Source: Desulfovibrio sp.
Lineage (GTDB): Bacteria; Desulfobacterota; Desulfovibrionia; Desulfovibrionales; Desulfovibrionaceae
DNA length: 64,000 nt
Direction: 5' to 3'
NCBI GenBank assembly: GCA_022839785.1
Contig: JALHJW010000010.1
Span: 37,757 to 101,756 of the forward strand
Position 1 is the first letter of the stretch, and every line of letters begins with the position of its first letter. The notes under the pieces were generated by a model that was given only the letters and a program-made list of their open reading frames with translations, made no database searches and was not told the DNA's origin. Shown here in pieces: positions 43,082 to 51,036 of this stretch. The translations under genes and the position numbers were made by a program.

Positions 43082-43214
43082 GGCGATCCTCCATGTTTCC
43101 GGGGCAAAGAGAAAATCCCCGCGTCCGTCGGCCGTCATGTGCGACGCCGGGAGGCCGGGATTTCCACAGGAAGGTCCGAACCGGCAGTTGCCCCCGTCGC
43201 CGGTGCGGATGGCC

Positions 43215-43392
43215 GCATGATGTCCGGACAGGTCTTCTGGCTCTCCCGGAGCCCGCTCCGCCTTCCCGCCCGAGGGCAGTGGCATGCGTGGAGGGGCCGA
43301 TTTCCCCGTTGCCGGGGCCGGGATTACAGCGGCGAGGGCCGCTCCGGTCTCGCACCGGATTCCCAATTGAGCGCGGGTCGCGCATCCGAACG
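43215..43392 (-). ncRNA. cobalamin (B12/AdoCbl) riboswitch
   Basis: Read on the minus strand, the conserved elements appear in order: GGGAATCCGGTGCGAGACCG, CGGCCCTCGCCGCTGTAATC, the B12 box GCCACTG (43283-43277), GGGAAGGCGGAGC, and the closing GAGCCAGAAGACCTG. This is the classical cobalamin aptamer. It ends about 135 nt before the cbiK start codon and follows a recognisable promoter. High cobalamin should shut off the exported CbiK, the importer and CobI. Confidence 0.93.
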
Positions 43393-43397
43393 GCGGA

Positions 43398-43428
43398 TGT
43401 ATAGGACGGAAGGGGGGAGGCGTGTCAA
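43398..43428 (-). promoter_or_regulatory. promoter of the riboswitch-cbiK operon
   Basis: On the minus strand TTGACA (43428-43423) and TATACA (43403-43398) are separated by 19 nt, slightly long. The expected start site falls right at the 5' edge of the riboswitch, in the 51-bp space after the cytoplasmic cbiK stop at 43449. It indicates that the uptake operon is transcribed independently. Confidence 0.55.
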
Positions 43429-43448
43429 GCCGGGGGCGTCCGACAGGG

Positions 43449-44246
43449 TCAGACGGTCGCGATGCGGGCCAGGGCGGCGCGCAGATGGGCCAGCCAGATG
43501 GCGCGGAAGCCCGGGTGCTCCGAGGCTCCGGCGATCACGGCGCGCACGCGCAGGCCCGCGGCGGAAAAGACGCTGCGCCAGGAGGCGGGGCCTTCGCCCG
43601 CGATGTCCTCGCGCACGTGATGGCCGGGCGCGCACATGAAGGGCAGCAGGCAGACGCTGCGCACGCCCGAGGCCGCGAGATCGGCCGCCGTCTCCCCGGC
43701 CCCGGGACCCCCCGTGAGCAGGCCCAGGCGGAGCAGGGGGTCGGCGGCCGCGGCCAGGGCCAGGAAGGCCGCGTACTGCGCCGCGCCGTCCGCCTCGCTG
43801 CCGTGGCCCACCAGGACCACGGCCTCGTCCGGGGCGCGGTCGCCCGGGATGTAGCCGGGCAGGGCGCGGGCCGCGGCCAGAAGATCGGCCTCGTCGCCCA
43901 GCAGCGGTCCGCCCACGGCCAGGGCGTCGAAGCGCGCCGCGCCCTCCTGGGCCGCGCGGCAGGCGTCGAGCATGCCGCAGTATTCCTGGCCGGGGATGAC
44001 GTGCAGGGACTGCACCGCCACCCGCCGCGCGCCCTCTTCGCGCAGCCGGGCCAGGGCCTCGGCCGGGGAGGCCGCGGTCCGTCCGAGGCCCGCGAGGCGT
44101 TCGCGCACCTTGGCCGAGGTCGAGGCGAAGGCCAGTCTGCAGCCAGGGAGCACGCGGGCTGCCTCGGCGGCAAAGGTCCGGCAGCCCGCGTCCGCGTCGT
44201 CGCGCGCGGCCCCGTAGGCGGCGATGAGGATGGCGGTGTCGTGCAT
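43449..44246 (-). CDS. cbiK: cytoplasmic sirohydrochlorin cobaltochelatase CbiK (CbiKC type)
   Basis: A 265-aa CbiK paralog without signal peptide: AILIAAYGAARDDADAGCRT, VQSLHVIPGQEYCGML (His ligand), VVLVGHGSEADGAAQ (His), and MCAPGHHVREDIAGEGP. It would insert Co2+ into sirohydrochlorin, the committing step of anaerobic cobalamin synthesis, in the cytoplasm. It lies just upstream of the riboswitch that controls its exported paralog and is not itself behind that riboswitch. ATG at 44246; ribosome site modest (CGAGAAAC). Confidence 0.91.
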   Translation of the reverse strand: MHDTAILIAAYGAARDDADAGCRTFAAEAARVLPGCRLAFASTSAKVRERLAGLGRTAASPAEALARLREEGARRVAVQSLHVIPGQEYCGMLDACRAAQEGAARFDALAVGGPLLGDEADLLAAARALPGYIPGDRAPDEAVVLVGHGSEADGAAQYAAFLALAAAADPLLRLGLLTGGPGAGETAADLAASGVRSVCLLPFMCAPGHHVREDIAGEGPASWRSVFSAAGLRVRAVIAGASEHPGFRAIWLAHLRAALARIATV

Positions 44247-44392
44247 GGCGTTTCTCGGCGGCCCCGCGGCCGTCTTCGTCCGGAGCAGAAGCCCTACGTG
44301 CGGCCCGTCCGCCTGTCAAGCCGCCAAGTCCCGTGCGGCGCGGCCCGCCGCGGGCTTGCCATGTCCGTGCGGCTGGCGTATCACCCCGGCCC

Positions 44393-44983
44393 ATGCGCAC
44401 ATGCATCACCGACCGCCGCAGGGATCGGATCAGGGGGGTCCTGGCCAGACGCCAGAAGGACCTCACCCTGGTCATCGACAACGTCTGGGACCCGCACAAC
44501 GTCTCGGCGATCCTGCGTTCCTGCGACGCCTTCGGGCTGGCGGCGGTGCATCTGCACTATACGGGCGAGGCCTTCCCCGAGATCGGGCGCAAGTCCTCGG
44601 CCTCGGCCCGCAAGTGGGTCTCCCGCCACCTCCACGAGGACGCCGCGTCCATGGCCGCCGAGCTGAAGGGACAGGGCATGCGGATACTCGCCACCGGCTT
44701 CACGGAGCACGCCAGGCCGCTCACCGAGTGGGACCTGTCCGCGCCCACGGCCGTGGTCCTGTCCAACGAGCACGACGGCGTGAAGCAGGAGCTGCTTCCC
44801 TATTGCGACGGCATGATCTACATCCCCATGATGGGCATGGTGCAGAGTCTCAACGTCTCGGTGGCCGCGGCCATCATCCTCTACGAGGCCTGGCGGCAGC
44901 GTTCCGCCAAGGGCCTGTACGACCGCCCCAGTTTCTCGGAAGAGGAGCTGGAGGGCCTGTATCGCGACTGGTGCAGCCGATGA
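44393..44983 (+). CDS. trmH: tRNA (guanosine(18)-2'-O)-methyltransferase TrmH
   Basis: A 196-aa SpoU methyltransferase: LVIDNVWDPHNVSAILRSCD (motif 1), VVLSNEHDGVKQELL (motif 2) and IPMMGMVQSLNVSVAAAIIL (motif 3 and knot). TrmH-type single-domain length; it 2'-O-methylates G18 in the tRNA D-loop. ATG at 44393 chosen (MRTCITDRRRDRI); an upstream in-frame start adds unconserved GC-rich sequence. tsaC follows 66 bp downstream. Confidence 0.92.
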   Translation: MRTCITDRRRDRIRGVLARRQKDLTLVIDNVWDPHNVSAILRSCDAFGLAAVHLHYTGEAFPEIGRKSSASARKWVSRHLHEDAASMAAELKGQGMRILATGFTEHARPLTEWDLSAPTAVVLSNEHDGVKQELLPYCDGMIYIPMMGMVQSLNVSVAAAIILYEAWRQRSAKGLYDRPSFSEEELEGLYRDWCSR

Positions 44984-45049
44984 ATTCCGGACAAGGCGCT
45001 CGACCACGGGAATCGAAGCCTCGCCCGGAAGACGGGCGGCGGAGGATGT

Positions 45050-45676
45050 ATGCAGCAGGCCATTGCGGCCATCACGGACGGCAAGTGCCTGATCTACCCC
45101 ACGGAGACGCTCTACGCCGTGGGTGCGGGCGCTTTTCACGCCAGGGCCGTGCAGGAGATCCTCCGGCTCAAGGCGCGTCCGGCGGATAAACCCCTGCCCA
45201 TCATCATCGGCAGCATGGACCAGCTCGGCATGGTCACGGGCTGGTTCTCCAAGGCTTTTGCCCGGCTGACCGCCTTCTTCTGGCCGGGACCGCTCTCCGT
45301 GCTCGTGCCCACGGGCCGCAAGCTGCCCGAGCAGGTGCGCGACGGGGGCGGCTTCACCTCGGTGCGGCTGACCGCCCATCCCCTGGCCCGCGAGCTGTGC
45401 CTGCGCGCGGGCACGCCGCTCATCGCCACCAGCGCCAACCGCACCGGCCGTCCGCCCGCCTCCCGGCCCGAGGAGATCGACCCAGCCCTGGCGGGGGAGG
45501 TGGCCTGCGTGCTGCGTGACAAGCCCTGGCCCGGCGGCGGGCTGCCCTCCACCGTGGTTCGCTGTTTGGGCACGGCGGACCTGGAGGTCCTGCGCGAAGG
45601 CGCCGTGAGCCGGGCCGCCCTGGAGGCCGCGGGCTTCACCCTGCGCGAGGCGGGCGGCGTCCGGCGTCCGGTATGA
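45050..45676 (+). CDS. tsaC: L-threonylcarbamoyladenylate synthase (TsaC/YrdC)
   Basis: A 208-aa YrdC-domain protein: CLIYPTETLYAVGAGAFHAR, ILRLKARPADKPLPIII, FFWPGPLSVLVPTG, SVRLTAHPLAREL and TPLIATSANRTGRPPA. It makes threonylcarbamoyl-AMP for tRNA t6A37, the substrate that MtaB (925-2292) later thiomethylates. ATG at 45050 with GGAGGATGT. Its stop codon lies inside the first palindrome of the downstream sigma-54 module (45670-45687). Confidence 0.94.
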   Translation: MQQAIAAITDGKCLIYPTETLYAVGAGAFHARAVQEILRLKARPADKPLPIIIGSMDQLGMVTGWFSKAFARLTAFFWPGPLSVLVPTGRKLPEQVRDGGGFTSVRLTAHPLARELCLRAGTPLIATSANRTGRPPASRPEEIDPALAGEVACVLRDKPWPGGGLPSTVVRCLGTADLEVLREGAVSRAALEAAGFTLREAGGVRRPV

Positions 45677-45687
45677 AAATTTGAACC
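45670..45687. promoter_or_regulatory. upstream palindrome 1 of sRNA module A (putative activator site)
   Basis: GGTAT-GAAAATTT-GAACC, an imperfect member of a GGTAC-N8-GTACC palindrome family. It overlaps the tsaC stop codon and lies exactly 52 bp (five helical turns) before palindrome 2. It resembles a dimeric enhancer-binding-protein site. Confidence 0.6.
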
Positions 45688-45721
45688 GGCCGGAGGCCGT
45701 AGCGCGGGTTTCGGCCGCTCC

Positions 45722-45739
45722 GGTACAAATTCTGGTACC
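45722..45739. promoter_or_regulatory. upstream palindrome 2 of sRNA module A (putative activator site)
   Basis: GGTAC-AAATTCTG-GTACC, perfect 5-bp arms (six with flanking C/G). It is centred about 95 bp upstream of the -24 GG of promoter A, a typical distance for sigma-54 activators. Confidence 0.68.
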
Positions 45740-45773
45740 GGCCGGGACTGGGGAAACACCTCGCGTTCCGGTG

Positions 45774-45786
45774 CAAGGCGTTGGAA
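45774..45786. promoter_or_regulatory. degenerate IHF-like site in module A
   Basis: CAAGGCGTTGGAA agrees with YAANNNNTTGATW except at two positions, and lies 43 bp before the -24 GG, equivalent to the better site in module B (44 bp). It is weak alone and is supported only by position. Confidence 0.35.
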
Positions 45787-45815
45787 AAGCGGAATCTTTC
45801 GCCATGTCCCGGTGT

Positions 45816-45831
45816 TGGCACAGTCCCTGCT
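45816..45831 (+). promoter_or_regulatory. sigma-54 promoter A
   Basis: TGGCACAGTCCCTGCT matches TGGCACRNNNNTTGCW except C for the first T of TTGC. The invariant GG (45817-45818) and GC (45829-45830) are separated by exactly 10 nt. Predicted start is near 45842. Confidence 0.8.
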
Positions 45832-45841
45832 AGAAAAAAAC

Positions 45842-45908
45842 GCACTTCCTTCCTTTTTTTGCCGAAACCGGCTTTCACGGGGTGGTCCCGTCAAAGCCGG
45901 TTTTGCAT
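45842..45908 (+). ncRNA. predicted sigma-54-dependent small RNA A (about 67 nt)
   Basis: From the predicted start the RNA has a pyrimidine-rich single-stranded segment (CACTTCCTTCC then a T run, 45843-45860) and a long intrinsic terminator hairpin. The outer stem is AAACCGGCTTT / AAAGCCGGTTT (45865-45875 with 45893-45903), the inner stem ACGGG / CCCGT and the loop GTGGT, followed by a short T tract. CUUCCUU can pair with purine-rich ribosome-binding sites. No ORF with a ribosome site is present. A homolog lies 514 bp downstream. Confidence 0.75.
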
Positions 45909-45983
45909 TGTCGGGTCTGGCTTTCGGATCGCCGCCTCCTGTTTCGGGTATTGTCCGCGACCCGGAATTTCGCTCCTCCCTCC

Positions 45984-46001
45984 CGTACAAATTTATGAAC
46001 C
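45984..46001. promoter_or_regulatory. orphan copy of the GGTAC-N8-GTACC palindrome
   Basis: CGTAC-AAATTTAT-GAACC, the same core as the paired sites, but with no partner 52 bp away and no sigma-54 promoter about 95 bp downstream. It may be a remnant of a third module or an auxiliary site. Confidence 0.5.
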
Positions 46002-46182
46002 GGCGGCGTCGTTCCGGCCTGCGCGGGGTGGGGAAGCGCGGTCCGCTGCGCCGCCGCGTCCGGCTTGTGGACGTTTCCTCCTGAAATCGGCCGTCCGGCG
46101 GCCGCGACGCGCTGCTGTGCCCGTGTCCGTGGCGCGGCGGCAGGCCGGACAGGAGGGCAGACCCGGCCGCGCCGCCCGGAGG

Positions 46183-46200
46183 GGTACAAAAACATGTACC
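46183..46200. promoter_or_regulatory. upstream palindrome 1 of sRNA module B (putative activator site)
   Basis: GGTAC-AAAAACAT-GTACC, perfect arms, 52 bp before the second palindrome of module B, the same pitch as in module A. Confidence 0.66.
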
Positions 46201-46234
46201 GCCGCCGGGCTGTTTTGGGGCTGCGCCCGGGAGG

Positions 46235-46252
46235 AGTACAAATTGTGGAACG
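46235..46252. promoter_or_regulatory. upstream palindrome 2 of sRNA module B (putative activator site)
   Basis: AGTAC-AAATTGTG-GAACG, imperfect arms with a GTAC/GAAC core. Its start is 96 bp from the -24 GG of promoter B, against 95 bp in module A. Confidence 0.6.
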
Positions 46253-46286
46253 GCAGGACGCGTGGAAATTCGGGGCTTCTTTGTTG

Positions 46287-46299
46287 TAATTAATTGATA
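46287..46299. promoter_or_regulatory. IHF consensus site in module B
   Basis: TAATTAATTGATA fits YAANNNNTTGATW at every defined position. It lies in an AT-rich stretch between the activator palindromes and the sigma-54 promoter, where IHF bending normally acts. Confidence 0.6.
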
Positions 46300-46329
46300 T
46301 GTAATGATATTTTTTGTTTTTTGAGGCGT

Positions 46330-46345
46330 TGGCACGATCTCTGCT
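46330..46345 (+). promoter_or_regulatory. sigma-54 promoter B
   Basis: TGGCACGATCTCTGCT: GG (46331-46332) and GC (46343-46344) with 10-nt spacing, and R = G at the position after TGGCAC. Same single deviation (CTGCT) as promoter A. Predicted start near 46356. Confidence 0.82.
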
Positions 46346-46355
46346 AGATTGAGAT

Positions 46356-46421
46356 CACCTTCCTTTCTTTGCTGAAACCGGCTTTTGCGGGGTGGTCCCG
46401 CCAAAGCCGGTTTCGTGTTTT
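46356..46421 (+). ncRNA. predicted sigma-54-dependent small RNA B (about 66 nt)
   Basis: Same layout as RNA A: CACCTTCCTTTCTTTGCTG leader (46356-46374), then a hairpin with outer stem AAACCGGCTTT / AAAGCCGGTTT (46375-46385 with 46403-46413), inner stem GCGGG / CCCGC, loop GTGGT and a T-rich end. The inner pair at the stem base is G-C here and A-U in RNA A, a compensatory change that supports an RNA structure. It ends 180 bp before the nudix-glgA operon. Confidence 0.75.
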
Positions 46422-46600
46422 CCGGCCGGTCGCGTCCGTCTCTTTTTCCGGTAAAAGAGCGCAGCGGCGTGATTTCTTTGGGAGCACCCGGCTGCTTTGC
46501 CTTGTCACGGGCCATGATTTCCCCTACTCTCGAAACTCGGAAATGTTTCGGCCGGGCCGCGCCCGGTCCGCCCACGCCTTCTGCCGGTACCGGAGACGCC

Positions 46601-47107
46601 ATGCTCAAGACGATCCTCTGCCCGCACTGCGGCCGAGGGATTTCCGTGTTCGCCAACCCTGCGCCCACGGTGGACATCCTGGTCTACCTGCCGTGGAAGG
46701 GGGTGATCCTTGTGGAGAGGGCGAACGAGCCCCACGGCTGGGCCCTGCCCGGCGGCTTCGTGGACGAGGGGGAGAGCGCGGAGCACGCCGCCGTGCGCGA
46801 GGCGCGCGAGGAGATAGGGCTGGACGTGCAGCTCACAGGCCTTCTCGGCGTCTACTCACGGCCCGACCGCGATCCCCGCTCCCACACGCTGTCCGTGATC
46901 TACACGGCCCTCCCCCTGACCCCCGACGACCCCCGGGCGGGAGACGACGCCCGCCGCGCCGCCTGGTTTCCCCTGGACCGCCTGCCCGCGCCCGTCGTCT
47001 TCGACCACGCCGAGATTCTGCGCGATTTCGCCGATTCGCTGGCGCGGGCGGGCCGTTTCGCCGGGGCCGTGCGTCCCGCCACCGCAGCCGCTCCCCGCGC
47101 CCCATAG
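46601..47107 (+). CDS. Nudix hydrolase (ADP-ribose pyrophosphatase-like)
   Basis: A 168-aa protein: a small zinc-ribbon-like start (CPHCG), NPAPTVDILVYLPW, and the complete Nudix box GGFVDEGESAEHAAVREA followed by REEIGL (GX5EX7REUXEEXGU). It hydrolyses a nucleoside diphosphate linked to another moiety; ADP-ribose or ADP-glucose are candidates, the latter attractive because glgA starts 8 bp downstream. ATG at 46601 with GGAGACGCC. The longer upstream frame runs through sRNA B and is rejected. Confidence 0.92.
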   Translation: MLKTILCPHCGRGISVFANPAPTVDILVYLPWKGVILVERANEPHGWALPGGFVDEGESAEHAAVREAREEIGLDVQLTGLLGVYSRPDRDPRSHTLSVIYTALPLTPDDPRAGDDARRAAWFPLDRLPAPVVFDHAEILRDFADSLARAGRFAGAVRPATAAAPRAP

Positions 47108-47115
47108 GAACCGCC

Positions 47116-48603
47116 ATGCCCGCAGCCGAGCGCGACCGCTACGACATCGTCTTCGTGACCTCGGAGATGTTTCCCTTCTCCAAGACCGGCGGTCTGGCCG
47201 ACGTGCTCGGCGCGCTGCCTCCGGCCCTGGCCCGTCTGGGGCTCAAGGTGGGCGTGGTGACGCCGCTTTACGGCCGCATGAAGGCCGAGGAGTTCGACCC
47301 GCGCCTGGTCTCCTCGGACTGCCACGTGGGCTACCCCTGGCCGCCCATCACCGCGGAAATCTACCAGACAGAGTACTACGGCGTGACCGTCTGGTTCGTC
47401 TCGCGCGACGAGTTCTTCGACCGCCGCCAGTACTACAACACCTACAAGGGCGACTATTTCGACAACTGCGAGCGCTTCACCTTCTTCAGCCGCGCCGCGG
47501 TGGAATGGCTCAAGCGCCTCGGGCGCGCGCCGCGCATCGTGCACGTCAACGACTGGCAGTCCGGCCTGGTTCCGGCCTGGATACATTTCCTGAAGCGCAC
47601 CGATCCCTATTGGAAGGACACGCGCACGGTCATGACCATCCACAACCTGGCCTTCCAGGGCCGCTTCTCCTCGCGCCTCTTCTTCGACTCCGGCCTGCCG
47701 CACGAGGCTTGGCACATGGACGGCTGCGAGTTTTGGGGCGACTTCAACCTGCTGAAGTCGGGCATCGCCTATGCCGACGCCATCACCACGGTCAGTCCGT
47801 CCTACGCCGCGGAGATCCTGACGCACGAGTTCGGCTGCGGCCTGGAGGGCATCCTCAACAAGCGCGCGGGCTCCCTGCGCGGGATCATCAACGGCGCGGA
47901 CTACGACGTCTGGGACCCCAAGCGGGACCGCTACATCCCGTCCTGCTACGCGGCCGACCGCATGACCGGCAAGATGTGGTGCAAGAAGAAGCTGATCCGC
48001 GAGTACTACCTCTCGGACATGCTGGAGCACCGCCCCATCCTGGGCTTCATCGGCCGCCTGCGCCGGCAGAAGGGCATCGATCTGCTCATCGACATCATGC
48101 CCGAGGTCATGGCCATGAACGTAGGCGTCATCATCCTGGGCGAGGGCAACCTCGACTTCGAGGCCCGGCTCCTGGAGATGATGGAGGAATATCAGGGGCA
48201 GCTGCACGTCATCGTCGGCTACACCGAGGAACTGGCCCACCGCATCCAGGCGGGCTGCGACATCTTCCTCATGCCCTCGCGCTACGAGCCCTGCGGCCTG
48301 ACCCAGATGTACGCCCTGCGCTACGGCACGCCGCCCGTGGCCACGGCTGTGGGCGGCCTCAAGGACACCATCGTGCCGTACCCCTCGGACGAGGCCACGG
48401 GCTTCACCTTCGCCCGGCCGGACAGCCGCCTCTTCCGCGACGCCGTGCGCGATGCGGTGCGGTGCTGGGAGGATTCGGAGTGCTGGGACGGCTTGGTGCG
48501 CCGGGCCATGGCCAGCGATTTCTGCTGGGATCGCTCGGCCGAGAGGTACCTGGAGCTGTACCGCGACCTCGGTCTGGCGCCCAGGCAGGATTTTTTGCGT
48601 TGA
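47116..48603 (+). CDS. glgA: glycogen synthase (ADP-glucose type)
   Basis: A 495-aa GT5 enzyme: VTSEMFPFSKTGGLADVLGA (KxGGL ADP-glucose site), HVNDWQSGLVPAW, TIHNLAFQGRF, GIINGADYDVWDP, GFIGRLRRQKGIDLLIDIM and SRYEPCGLTQMYALRYGTPP. It elongates alpha-1,4-glucan. ATG at 47116 with AGGAACCGCC, 8 bp after the nudix stop. Followed by a stand-alone CBM48 protein and glgB; glgC is not in the window. Confidence 0.97.
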   Translation: MPAAERDRYDIVFVTSEMFPFSKTGGLADVLGALPPALARLGLKVGVVTPLYGRMKAEEFDPRLVSSDCHVGYPWPPITAEIYQTEYYGVTVWFVSRDEFFDRRQYYNTYKGDYFDNCERFTFFSRAAVEWLKRLGRAPRIVHVNDWQSGLVPAWIHFLKRTDPYWKDTRTVMTIHNLAFQGRFSSRLFFDSGLPHEAWHMDGCEFWGDFNLLKSGIAYADAITTVSPSYAAEILTHEFGCGLEGILNKRAGSLRGIINGADYDVWDPKRDRYIPSCYAADRMTGKMWCKKKLIREYYLSDMLEHRPILGFIGRLRRQKGIDLLIDIMPEVMAMNVGVIILGEGNLDFEARLLEMMEEYQGQLHVIVGYTEELAHRIQAGCDIFLMPSRYEPCGLTQMYALRYGTPPVATAVGGLKDTIVPYPSDEATGFTFARPDSRLFRDAVRDAVRCWEDSECWDGLVRRAMASDFCWDRSAERYLELYRDLGLAPRQDFLR

Positions 48604-48704
48604 AATACTTGCGGGAAAGGCTTGCGACCGTAACATGATAGAGATATATGATCGGGCAGTCTCATGAACATGCGAGACCGCGCCAGACCCCAGGAGGTAC
48701 GGAC

Positions 48705-49013
48705 GTGTCCTTTACCAAGAAGTTCCTGAAGAACAAGCCGCTGTGCAAGGTCACCTTCACGCTGCCCCCCGAAGCCGCCAAGGACGCGACGAAGGTCTTC
48801 CTCGTGGGCGAATTCAATGAATGGAAGGTCGATTCCACGCCCATGCGCAAGAACAAAGACGGCAGCTTCACCAGGTCCCTCGACCTGCCGACGGGGCGCG
48901 ACTACCAGTTCCGCTACCTCATCGACGGGCGCGAGTGGGAGAACGACTGGCAGGCCGACCGCTACGAGTTCAGCCCCTTCGGCAACTGCGAGAACTCGGT
49001 CGTCAGCCTCTAG
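48705..49013 (+). CDS. stand-alone CBM48 / glycogen-recognition domain protein
   Basis: A 102-aa protein consisting only of an isoamylase N-terminal/AMPK-beta-like fold: CKVTFTLPPEAAKDATKVFL, VGEFNEWKVDSTPMRKNKDG, SFTRSLDLPTGRDYQFRYLI, DGREWENDWQADRYEFSPFG. The VGEFNEW and YQFRYLIDG motifs are typical of glucan binding. The start is a GTG at 48705 behind CAGGAGGTACGGAC. Between glgA and glgB, it probably targets glycogen or tunes one of the enzymes. No catalytic domain. Confidence 0.88.
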   Translation: MSFTKKFLKNKPLCKVTFTLPPEAAKDATKVFLVGEFNEWKVDSTPMRKNKDGSFTRSLDLPTGRDYQFRYLIDGREWENDWQADRYEFSPFGNCENSVVSL

Positions 49014-49116
49014 ACCGGCCTCTCCGGCGTTTTTTTCTCCGGCCGCGGGCGGCGCGTTGCGCCGCGCCGTCCGGCCGCGCCGCGTCCTTTCGCCACCTCG
49101 AACAGCAGTGAGCGCC

Positions 49117-51033
<1,917 letters not shown>

Positions 51034-51036
51034 GCC

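Noticed and set aside
45781..46440. Plus-strand short ORFs sharing KPAFTGWSRQSRF / KPAFAGWSRQSRF
   Set aside because: Again created by the terminator hairpin (GGCTTT...GGGGTGGTCCCG). They start at no ribosome site and lie downstream of or inside the predicted RNAs.
45136..46677. Minus-strand ORF of 513 codons across the sRNA region, with repeated KPALTGPP/KPALAGPP-like peptides
   Set aside because: The peptide repeat is the translation of the duplicated RNA hairpin. Differences between copies follow base pairing, there is no ribosome site, and the frame runs antisense into tsaC.
47700..47725. TTGGCACATGGACGGCTGCG within glgA as a third sigma-54 promoter
   Set aside because: The spacing between GG and GC is wrong, it lies inside coding sequence, and no palindromes or hairpin accompany it.
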